Source: Hydractinia symbiolongicarpus (lineage: Eukaryota > Cnidaria > Hydrozoa > Anthoathecata > Hydractiniidae). From it: 64,000 bases of DNA. Below the pieces are notes generated by a model. The model worked only from the letters and a program-made list of their open reading frames with translations. It was not told the origin of the DNA and did not search any database. Location of the stretch: NCBI RefSeq assembly GCF_029227915.1, contig NC_079888.1, positions 24,868,501 through 24,932,500 on the forward strand, given 5' to 3'. The position numbers and the translations under genes were made by a program. Shown here one piece after another: positions 51,801 to 63,095 of this stretch. Numbering within the stretch: position 1 is the first letter of the stretch; each line of letters starts with the position of its first letter.

Positions 51801-54789
51801 AATCGCCGGCAAACAAAAACCCGCGATTTCCCGTAAATCCCGGGCTTGGCCCGTATAGTCGAATGTATACAAAGAAAGTACCCTGTGAGTAAACTCATTT
51901 CCGAAACGATTTTTTCAATTATCTTTTCACCACTAAAACGCATGAGACTTGCAGTTTTCAAAAATGTTTTCATTTTTTATGAGAGGCTTAATAAAAGAGG
52001 TTTAATCGCCGGCAAACGAAATCCCGCGATTTCCCGAAAATCCCGGGCTTGGCCCGTATAGTCGAATGTATACAAAGAAAGTACCCAGGGAGTAAACTCA
52101 TTTCCCGAACGATTTTTTAAATTTTTTTTTCACCACTAAAACGCATTAGACTTGTAGTTTTCAAAAATGTTTTCATTTTTGATGAGACGCTTAATGAAAC
52201 AGGTTTAATCGCCGGCAAACGAAAACCTGCGATTTCCCGTAAATCCCGGGCTTGGCCCGTATAGTCAAAAGTATACAAAGATAGTACCCAGGGAGTAAAC
52301 TCATTTCCCGAACGATTTTTTAATTTATTTTTTCACCACTAAAACGCATGAGACTTGTAGTTTTCAAAAATGTTTTCGTTTTTGATGAGACGCTGAATAA
52401 AAGAAATTTTATCGCCGGCAAACGAAAACCTGCGATTTCCCGTAAATCCCGGACTCGGCCCGTATAGTCAAAAGTATACAAAGAAAGTACCCAGGGAGTA
52501 AACTAATTTCCCAACCGATTTTTTGAATTATTATTTCACCACTAAAGCCCATGAGACTTGTAGTTTTTAAAAATGTTTTCAATTTTGATGAGACGCTGAA
52601 TAAAAGAAGTTTAATCGCCGGCAAACGAAAACCCGCGATTTCCCGTAAATCCCGGTCTCGGCCCGTATAGTCAAAATATACAAGTAAAGTACCCAGTGAG
52701 TAAACTCATTTCCCTAACGAATTCTTAAATTATTTTTTCACCACTAAAACGCATGAGACTTGTAGTTTTAAAAATGTTTTAATTTTTGATGAGACGCTGA
52801 ATAAAAGAAGTTTAATCGCCGGCAAACGAAAACCTGCGGTTTCCCGTAAATCCCGGACTCGGCCCGTATAGTCAAAAGTATACAAAGAAAGTACCCAGGG
52901 TGTAAACTCATTTCCCGAACGATTTTTTAAATTATTTTTTCACCACTAAAACGCATTAGACTTGTAGTTTTTAAAAATGTTTTCATTTTTGATGAGACGC
53001 TTAATGACAGTTGTTTAATCGCCGGCAAACAAAAACCCGCGATTTCCCGTAAATCCCGGGCTTGGCCCGTATAGTCGAATGTATCTAAAGAAAGTACCCT
53101 GTGAGTAAACTCATTTCCGAAACGATTTTTTCAATTATCTTTTCACCACTAAAACGCATGAGACTTGCAGTTTTCAAAAATGTTTTCATTTTTGATGAGA
53201 GGCTTAATAAAAGAGGTTTAATCGCCGGCAAACGAAATCCTGCGATTTCCCGTAAATCCCGGGCTTGGCCCGTATAGTCGAATGTATAAAAAGAAAGTAC
53301 CCAGGGAGTAAACTCATTTCCCGAACGATTTTTTAAATTTTTTTTTCACCACTAAAACGCATCAGACTTGTAGTTTTCAAAAATGTTTTCATTTTTGATG
53401 AGACGCTTAATGAAACAGGTTTAATCGCCGGCAAACGAAAACCCGCGATTTCCCGTAAATCCGGGCTTGGCCCGTATAGTCGAATGTATACAAAGAAAGT
53501 ACCCTGTGAGTAAACTCATTTCCAGAACGATTTTTTAATTTATTTTTTCAACACTAAAACGCATGAGACTTGTAGTTTTCAAAAATATTTTCATTTTTGA
53601 TGAGACGCTTAATGAAAGAGGTTTAATCGCCGGCAAACAAAAACCCGAGATTTCCCGTAAATCCCGTGCTTGGCCGTATAGTCAAAAGTATACAAAGATA
53701 GTACCCAGGGAGTAAACTCATTTCCCGAACGATTTTTTACTTTATTTTTTCACCACTAAAACGCATGAGACTTGTAGTTTTCAAAAATGTTTTCGTTTTT
53801 GATGAGACGCTGAATAAAAGAAATTTAATCGCCGGCAAACGAAAACCTGCGATTTCCCGTAAATCCCGGACTCGGCCCGTATAGTCAAAAGTATACAAAG
53901 AAAGTACCCAGGGAGTAAACTAATTTCCCAAACGATTTTTTAAATTATTATTTCACCACCAAAGCCCATGAGACTTGTAGTTTTTAAAAATGTTGTTAAT
54001 TTTGATGAGACTCTGAATAAAAGAAGTTTAATCGCCGGCAAACGAAAACCCGCGATTTCCCGTAAATCCCGGTCTCGGCCCGTATAGTCAAAAGTATAAA
54101 AGGAAAGTACCCAGTGAGTAAACTCATTTCCCTAACGAATTCTTAAATTATTTTTTCACCCCTAAAACGCATGAGACTTGTAGTTTTCAAAAATGTTTTC
54201 ATTTTTGATGAGACGCTGAATAAAAGAAGTTTCATCGCCGGCAAACGAAAACCTGCGGTTTCCCGTAAATCCCGGACTCGGCCCGTATAGTCAAAAGTAT
54301 ACAAAGAAAGTACCCAGGGTGTAAACTCATTTCCCGAACGATTTTTTAAATTATTTTTTCACCACTAAAACGCATGAGACTTGTAGTTTTCAAAAATGTT
54401 TTCATTTTTGATGAGACGCTGAATAAAAGAAGTTTAATCGCCGGCAAACGAAAATCTGCGATTTCCCGTAAATCCCGGACTCGGCCCGTATAGTCAAAAG
54501 TATACAAAGAAAGTACCCAGGGAGTAAACTCATTTCCCAAACGATTATTTAAATTATTATTTCACCACTAAAGCCCATGAGACTTGTAGTTTTTAAAAAT
54601 GTTTTTATTTTTGATGAGACGCAGAATAAAAGAAGTTTAATCGCCGGCAAACGAAAACCTGCGATTTCCCGTAAATCCCGGACTCGGCCCGCATAGTCAA
54701 AGGTATACAAGGAAAGTACCCAGTGAGTAAACTCATTTCCCGAACGAATTTTTAAATTATTTTTTCACCACTAAAATGCATGAGACTTG
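48708..54789 (+). repeat. Fifteen-monomer tandem duplication, 3041-bp period (48708-51748 / 51749-54789)
   Basis: Identity starts at 48708/51749, after CTTATAG versus CTTGTAG, and runs to 51767/54808, where GTTTTTATT meets GTTTTCATT. The crossover zone is therefore TAGTTTTCAGAAATGTTTT. Three differences were noticed: CACCAATAAAA (49291 area) versus CACCACTAAAA, GACGCTGAAT versus GACTCTGAAT (54012 area), and GTATACAAGG versus GTATAAAAGG (54097 area). The block has many private marks (CAGATTT-like GATAGTACCC, TTTTTACTTTATT, ATGTTGTTAATT, GTATCTAAAG, AACGAATTCTTAAATT), so the copies are clearly the same unit. Confidence 0.9.
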
Positions 54790-54983
54790 TAGTTTTCAGA
54801 AATGTTTTCATTTTTGATGAGACGCTTAATGAAAGTGGTTTAATCGCCGGCAAACGAAAACCCGCGATTTCCCGTAAATCCCGGGCTTGGCCCGTATAGT
54901 CGAATGTATACAAAGAAAGTACCCTGTGAGTAAACTCATTTCCAAAACGATTTTTTAAATTATCTTTTCACCACTAAAACGCT

Positions 54984-56733
54984 TGAGACTTGTAGTTTTC
55001 AAAAATGTTTTTATTTTTGATGAGACGCTGAAGAAAAGAAGTTTAATCGCCGGCAAACGAAAACCCGCCATTTCCCGTAAACCCCGGACTCGGCCCGCAT
55101 AGTCAAAAGTATACAAAGAAAGTACCCGGGTAGTAAACTCATTTCCCGAACGATTTTTTAAATTATTTTTTCACCACTAAAACGCATGAGACTTGTAGTT
55201 TTTAAAAATGTTTTCATTTTTGATGAGACGCTGAATAAAAGAAGTTTAATCGCCGGTAAACGAAAACCCGCGACTTCCCGTAAATCCCGGACTCGGCCCG
55301 TATAGTCAAAAGTATACAAAGAAAGTACCCAGGGAGTAAACTCATTTCCCGAACGATTTTTTAAATTAATTTTCACCACTAAAACGCATGAGACTTGTAG
55401 TTTTCAGAAATGTTTTCATTTTTGATGAGACCCTTAATGAACGTTGTTTAATCGCCGGCAAACAAAAACCCGCGATTTCCCGTAAATCCCGGGCTTGGCC
55501 CGTATAGTCGAATGTATACAAAGAAAGTACCCTGTGAGTAAACTCATTTCCGAAAGGATTTTTTCAATTATCTTTTCACCACTAAAACGCATGAGACTTG
55601 CAGTTTTCAAAAATGTTTTCATTTTTGATGAGAGGCTTAATAAAAGAGGTTTAATCGCCGGCAAACGAAATCCCGCGATTTCCCGTAAATCCCGGGCTTG
55701 GCCCGTATAGTCGAATGTATACAAAGAAAGTATCCAGGGAGTAAACTCATTTCCCGAACGATTTTTTAAATTTTTTTTTCACCACTAAAACGCATGAGAC
55801 TTGTAGTTTTCAAAAATGTTTTCATTTTTGATGAGACGCTGAATAAAAGAAGTTTAATCGCCGGTAAACGAAAACCCGCGACTTCCCGTAAATCCCGGAC
55901 TCGGCCCGTATAGTCAAAAGTATACAAAGAAAGTACCCGGGGTGTAAACTCATTTCCCGAACGATTTTTTAAATTATTATTTCACCACTAAAGCCCATGA
56001 GACTTGTAGTTTTCAAAAATGTTTTTATTTTTGATGAGACGCTGAAGAAAAGAAGTTTAATCGCCGGCAAACGAAAACCCGCCATTTCCCGTAAACCCCG
56101 GACTCGGCCCGCATAGTCAAAAGTATACAAAGAAAGTACCCGGGTAGTAAACTCATTTCCCGAACGATTTTTTAAATTATTTTTTCACCACTAAAACGCA
56201 TGAGACTTGTAGTTTTTAAAAATGTTTTCATTTTTGATGAGACGCTGAATAAAAGAAGTTTAATCGCCGGTAAACGAAAACCCGCGACTTCCCGTAAATC
56301 CCGGACTCGGCCCGTATAGTCAAAAGTATACAAAGAAAGTACCCAGGGAGTAAACTCATTTCCCGAACGATTTTTTAAATTAATTTTCACCACTAAAACG
56401 CATGAGACTTGTAGTTTTCAGAAATGTTTTCATTTTTGATGAGACCCTTAATGAACGTTGTTTAATCGCCGGCAAACAAAAACCCGCGATTTCCCGTAAA
56501 TCCCGGGCTTGGCCCGTATAGTCGAATGTATACAAAGAAAGTACCCTGTGAGTAAACTCATTTCCGAAAGGATTTTTTCAATTATCTTTTCACCACTAAA
56601 ACGCATGAGACTTGCAGTTTTCAAAAATGTTTTCATTTTTGATGAGAGGCTTAATAAAAGAGGTTTAATCGCCGGCAAACGAAATCCCGCGATTTCCCGT
56701 AAATCCTGGGCTTGGCCCGTATAGTCGAATGTA
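54984..56733 (+). repeat. Five-monomer duplication, 1014-bp offset (54984-55719 matches 55998-56733)
   Basis: Both carry GACGCTGAAGAAAAG, CGCCATTTCCCG, CCCGGGTAGTAAAC and GAGACCCTTAATGAACG. The second copy ends in GACAGTACCCGGGG, going straight from C to B and leaving out D. Confidence 0.78.
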
Positions 56734-58006
56734 TACAAAGACAGTACCCGGGGTGTAAACTCATTTCCCGAACGATTTTTTAAATTATTATTTCACCACT
56801 AAAGCCCATGAGACTTGTAGTTTTTAAAAATGTTTTCATTTTTGATGAGACGCTGAATAAAAGAAGTTTAATTGCCGGCAAACGAAAACCCGCGACTTCC
56901 CGTAAATCCCGGACTCGGCCCGTATAGTCAAAAGTATACAAAGAGAGTACCCAGGGAGTAAACTCATTTCCCGAACGATTTTTTAAATTAATTTTCACCA
57001 CTAAAACGCAAGAGACTTGTAGTTTTCAGAAATGTTTTCATTTTTTATGAGACGCTTTATGAAAGTTGTTTAATCGCCGGCAAACAAAAACCCGCGATTT
57101 CCCGTAAATCCCGGGCTTGGCCCGTATAGTCGAATGTATACAAAGAAAGTACCCTGTGAGTAAACTCATTTCCGAAACGATTTTTTAAATTATCTTTTCA
57201 CCACTAAAACGCATGAGACTTGCAGTTTTCAAAAATGTTTTCATTTTTGATGAGAGGCTTAATAAAAGAGGTTTAATCGCCGGCAAACGAAATCCCGCGA
57301 TTTCCCGTAAATCCCGGGCTTGGCCCGTATAGTCGAATGTATACAAAGAAAGTACCCAGGGAGTAAACTCATTTCCCGAACGATTTTTTAAATTTTTTTT
57401 TCACCACTAAAACGCATGAGACTTGTAGTTTTCAAAAATGTTTTCATTTTTGATGAGACGCTGAATAAAAGAAGTTTAATCGCCGGTAAACGAAAACCCG
57501 CGACTTCCCGTAAATCCCGGACTCGGCCCGTATAGTCAAAAGTATACAAAGAAAGTACCCGGGGTGTAAACTCATTTCCCGAACGATTTTTTAAATTATT
57601 ATTTCACCACTAAAGCCCATGAGACTTGTAGTTTTTAAAAATGTTTTCATTTTTGATGAGACGCTGAATAACAGAAGTTTAATTGCCGGCAAACGAAAAC
57701 CCGCGACTTCCCGTAAATCCCGGACTCGGCCCGTATAGTCAAAAGTATACAAAGAGAGTACCCAGGGAGTAAACTCATTTCCCGAACGATTTTTTAAATT
57801 AATTTTCACCACTAAAACGCAAGAGACTTGTAGTTTTCAGAAATGTTTTCATTTTTTATGAGACGCTTTATGAAAGTTGTTTAATCACCGGCAAACAAAA
57901 ACCCGCGATTTCCCGTAAATCCCGGGCTTGGCCCGTATAGTCGAATGTATACAAAGAAAGTACCCTGTGAGTAAACTCATTTCCCAAACGATTTTTCAAA
58001 TTATCT

Positions 58007-58412
58007 TTTCACCACTAAAACGCATGAGACTTGCAGTTTTCAAAAATGTTTTCATTTTTGATGAGAGGCTTAATAAAAGAGGTTTAATCGCCGGCAAACG
58101 AAATCCCGCGATTTCCCGTATATCCTGGACTCGGCCCGTATAGTCAAAAGTATACAAAGAAAGTACCCAGGGAGTAAACTCATTTCCCAAACGATTCTTT
58201 AAATTATTATTTCACCACTAAAACGCATGAGACTTGCAGTTTTCAAAAATGTTTTCATTTTTGATGAGAGGCTTAATAAAAGAGGTTTAATCGCCGGCAA
58301 ACGAAATCCCGCGATTTCCCGTATATCCTGGACTCGGCCCGTATAGTCAAAAGTATACAAAGAAAGTACCCAGGGAGTAAACTCATTTCCCAAACGATTC
58401 TTTAAATTATTA
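58007..58412 (+). repeat. Single-monomer tandem duplication, 203-bp period (58007-58209 / 58210-58412)
   Basis: Two adjacent monomers share the private CCCGTATATCCTGGACTCGG (58111 and 58314 areas) and AACGATTCTTTAAATT. They appear identical over 203 bp. Confidence 0.85.
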
Positions 58413-59445
58413 TTTCACCACTAAAACGCATGAGACTTGTAGTTTTCAAGAATGTTTTCATTTTTGATGAGACGCTTAATGAAACAGGTTTAATCGCCAG
58501 CAAACGAAAACCCGCGATTTCCCGTAAATCCCGGGCTTGGCCCGTATAGTCGAATGTATACAAAGAAAGTACCCTGTGAATAAACTCATTTCCAAAACGA
58601 TTTTTTAAATTATTTTTTCAACACTAAAACGCATGAGACTTGTAGTTTTCAAAAATATTTTCATTTTTGATGAGACGCTTAATGAAAGAGGTTTAATCGC
58701 CGGCAAACGAAAACCCGAGATTTCCCGTAAATCCCGTGCTTGGCCGTATAGTCAAAAGTATACAAAGATAGTACCCAGGGAGTAAACTCATTTCCCGAAC
58801 GATTTTTTACTTTATTTTTTCACCACTAAAACGCATGAGACTTGTAGTTTTCAAAAATGTTTTCGTTTTTGATGAGACGCTGAATAAAAGAAATTTAATC
58901 GCCGGCAAACGAAAACCTGCGATTTCCCGTAAATCCCGGACTCGGCCCGTATAGTCAAAAGTATACAAAGAAAGTACCCAGGGAGTAAACTAATTTCCCA
59001 AACGATTTTTTAAATTATTATTTCACCACCAAAGCCCATGAGACTTGTAGTTTTTAAAAATGTTGTTAATTTTGATGAGACGCTGAATAAAAGAAGTTTA
59101 ATCGCCGGCAAACGAAAACCCGCGATTTCCCGTAAATCCCGGTCTCGGCCCGTATAGTCAAAAGTATACAAGGAAAGTACCCAGTGAGTAAACTCATTTC
59201 CCTAACGAATTCTTAAATTATTTTTTCACCACTAAAACGCATGAGACTTGTAGTTTTCAAAAATGTTTTCATTTTTGATGAGACGCTGAATAAAAGAAGT
59301 TTCATCGCCGGCAAACGAAAACCTGCGGTTTCCCGTAAATCCCGGACTCGGCCCGTATAGTCAAAAGTATACAAAGAAAGTACCCAGGGTGTAAACTCAT
59401 TTCCCGAACGATTTTTTAAATTATTTTTTCACCACTAAAACGCAT

Positions 59446-62400
59446 GAGACTTGTAGTTTTCAAAAATGTTTTCATTTTTGATGAGACGCTGAATAAAAGA
59501 AGTTTAATCGCCGGCAAACGAAAATCTGCAATTTCCCGTAAATCCCGGACTCGGCCCGTATAGTCAAAAGTATACAAAGAAAGTACCCAGGGAGTAAACT
59601 CATTTCCCAAACGATTATTTAAATTATTATTTCACCACTAAAGCCCATGAGACTTGTAGTTTTTAAAAATGTTTTCATTTTTGATGAGACGCAGAATAAA
59701 AGAAGTTTAATCGCCGGCAAACGAAAACCTGCGATTTCCCGTAAATCCCGGACTCGGCCCGCATAGTCAAAAGTATACAAGGAAAGTACCCAGTGAGTAA
59801 ACTCATTTCCCGAACGAATTTTTAAATTATTTTTTCACCACTAAAATGCATGAGACTTGTAGTTTTCAGAAATGTTTTCATTTTTGATGAGACGCTTAAT
59901 GAAAGTGGTTTAATCGCCGGCAAACGAAAACCCGCGATTTCCCGTAAATCCCGGGCTTGGCCCGTATAGTCGAATGTATACAAAGAAAGTACCCTGTGAG
60001 TAAACTCATTTCCAAAACGATTTTTTAAATTATCTTTTCACCACTAAAACGCTTGAGACTTGTAGTTTTCAAAAATGTTTTTATTTTTGATGAGACGGTG
60101 AAGAAAAGAAGTTTAATCGCCGGCAAACGAAAACCCGCCATTTCCCGTAAACCCCGGACTCGGCCCGCATAGTCAAAAGTATACAAAGAAAGTACCCAGG
60201 TAGTAAACTCATTTCCCGAACGATTTTTTAAATTATTTTTTCCCCACTAAAACGCATGAGACTTGTAGTTTTTAAAAATGTTTTCATTTTTGATGAGACG
60301 CTGAATAAAAGAAGTTTAATCGCCGGTAAACGAAAACCCGCGACTTCCCGTAAATCCCGGACTCGGCCCGTATAGTCAAAAGTATACAAAGAAAGTACCC
60401 AGGGAGTAAACTCATTTCCCGAACGATTTTTTAAATTAATTTTCACCACTAAAACGCATGAGACTTGTAGTTTTCAGAAATGTTTTCATTTTTGATGAGA
60501 CCCTTAATGAACGTTGTTTAATCGCCGGCAAACAAAAACCCGCGATTTCCCGTAAATCCCGGGCTTGGCCCGTATAGTCGAATGTATACAAAGAAAGTAC
60601 CCTATGAGTAAACTCATTTCCGAAAGGATTTTTTCAATTATCTTTTCACCACTAAAACGCATGAGACTTGCAGTTTTCAAAAATGTTTTCATTTTTGATG
60701 AGAGGCTTAATAAAAGAGGTTTAATCGCCGGCAAACGAAATCCCGCGATTTCCCGTAAATCCCGGGCTTGGCCCGTATAGTCGAATGTATACAAAGAAAG
60801 TATCCAGGGAGTAAACTCATTTCCCGAACGATTTTTTAAATTTTTTTTTCACCACTAAAACGCATGAGACTTGTAGTTTTCAAAAATGTTTTCATTTTTG
60901 ATGAGACGCTGAATAAAAGAAGTTTAATCGCCGGTAAACGAAAACCCGCGACTTCCCGTAAATCCCGGACTCGGCCCGTATAGTCAAAAGTATACAAAGA
61001 AAGTACCCGGGGTGTAAACTCATTTCCCGAACGATTTTTTAAATTATTATTTCACCACTAAAGCCCATGAGACTTGTAGTTTTTAAAAATGTTTTCATTT
61101 TTGATGAGACGCTGAATAAAAGAAGTTTAATTGCCGGCAAACGAAAACCCGCGACTTCCCGTAAATCCCGGACTCGGCCCGTATATTCAAAAGTATACAA
61201 AGAGAGTACCCAGGGAGTAAACTCATTTCCCGAACGATTTTTTAAATTAATTTTCACCACTAAAACGCAAGAGACTTGTAGTTTTCAAAAATGTTTTCAT
61301 TTTTGATGAGACGCTGAATAAAAGAAGTTTAATCGCCGGCAAACGAAAATCTGCAATTTCCCGTAAATCCCGGACTCGGCCCGTATAGTCAAAAGTATAC
61401 AAAGAAAGTACCCAGGGAGTAAACTCATTTCCCAAACGATTATTTAAATTATTATTTCACCACTAAAGCCCATGAGACTTGTAGTTTTTAAAAATGTTTT
61501 CATTTTTGATGAGACGCAGAATAAAAGAAGTTTAATCGCCGGCAAACGAAAACCTGCGATTTCCCGTAAATCCCGGACTCGGCCCGCATAGTCAAAAGTA
61601 TACAAGGAAAGTACCCAGTGAGTAAACTCATTTCCCGAACGAATTTTTAAATTATTTTTTCACCACTAAAATGCATGAGACTTGTAGTTTTCAGAAATGT
61701 TTTCATTTTTGATGAGACGCTTAATGAAAGTGGTTTAATCGCCGGCAAACGAAAACCCGCGATTTCCCGTAAATCCCGGGCTTGGCCCGTATAGTCGAAT
61801 GTATACAAAGAAAGTACCCTGTGAGTAAACTCATTTCCAAAACGATTTTTTAAATTATCTTTTCACCACTAAAACGCTTGAGACTTGTAGTTTTCAAAAA
61901 TGTTTTTATTTTTGATGAGACGGTGAAGAAAAGAAGTTTAATCGCCGGCAAACGAAAACCCGCCATTTCCCGTAAACCCCGGACTCGGCCCGCATAGTCA
62001 AAAGTATACAAAGAAAGTACCCAGGTAGTAAACTCATTTCCCGAACGATTTTTTAAATTATTTTTTCCCCACTAAAACGCATGAGACTTGTAGTTTTTAA
62101 AAATGTTTTCATTTTTGATGAGACGCTGAATAAAAGAAGTTTAATCGCCGGTAAACGAAAACCCGCGACTTCCCGTAAATCCCGGACTCGGCCCGTATAG
62201 TCAAAAGTATACAAAGAAAGTACCCAGGGAGTAAACTCATTTCCCGAACGATTTTTTAAATTAATTTTCACCACTAAAACGCATGAGACTTGTAGTTTTC
62301 AGAAATGTTTTCATTTTTGATGAGACCCTTAATGAACGTTGTTTAATCGCCGGCAAACAAAAACCCGCGATTTCCCGTAAATCCCGGGCTTGGCCCGTAT

Positions 62401-63095
62401 AGTCGAATGTATACAAAGAAAGTACCCTATGAGTAAACTCATTTCCGAAAGGATTTTTTCAATTATCTTTTCACCACTAAAACGCATGAGACTTGCAGTT
62501 TTCAAAAATGTTTTCATTTTTGATGAGAGGCTTAATAAAAGAGGTTTAATCGCCGGCAAACGAAATCCCGCGATTTCCCGTAAATCCCGGGCTTGGCCCG
62601 TATAGTCGAATGTATACAAAGAAAGTATCCAGGGAGTAAACTCATTTCCCGAACGATTTTTTAAATTTTTTTTTCACCACTAAAACGCATGAGACTTGTA
62701 GTTTTCAAAAATGTTTTCATTTTTGATGAGACGCTGAATAAAAGAAGTTTAATCGCCGGTAAACGAAAACCCGCGACTTCCCGTAAATCCCGGACTCGGC
62801 CCGTATAGTCAAAAGTATACAAAGAAAGTACCCGGGGTGTAAACTCATTTCCCGAACGATTTTTTAAATTATTATTTCACCACTAAAGCCCATGAGACTT
62901 GTAGTTTTTAAAAATGTTTTCATTTTTGATGAGACGCTGAATAAAAGAAGTTTAATTGCCGGCAAACGAAAACCCGCGACTTCCCGTAAATCCCGGACTC
63001 GGCCCGTATATTCAAAAGTATACAAAGAGAGTACCCAGGGAGTAAACTCATTTCCCGAACGATTTTTTAAATTAATTTTCACCACTAAAACGCAA
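59446..63095 (+). repeat. Nine-monomer tandem duplication, 1825-bp period (59446-61270 / 61271-63095)
   Basis: Identity starts at 59446/61271 (CGCATGAGAC versus CGCAAGAGAC just before) and ends at 61287/63112 (CAAAAATG versus CAGAAATG). The crossover zone is thus the 17 bp GAGACTTGTAGTTTTCA. Private marks in both copies are TCTGCAATTTCCCG, GACGGTGAAGAAAAG, TTTTTTCCCCACTAAAA, CCCTATGAG, GTATCCAGGGAG and GTATATTCAAAAG. I found no difference between the copies by eye, so this is probably the youngest event in the window. Confidence 0.9.

Larger units (their letters stand above)
53360..61080 (+). repeat. Thirteen-monomer block copied at 5070-bp offset (53.36-56.01 kb matches 58.43-61.08 kb)
   Basis: Private marks GATAGTACCC, TTTTTACTTTATT, ATGTTGTTAATT, CAACACTAAAA, CGCATAG after GGCCC, and GAGACCCTTAATGAACG recur 25 monomers later. 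The left copy has the one-base-short AAATCCGGGC where the right has AAATCCCGGGC. A first copy of part of this block also lies near 50.3-51.7 kb, so part of the sequence is present three times. Confidence 0.78.
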
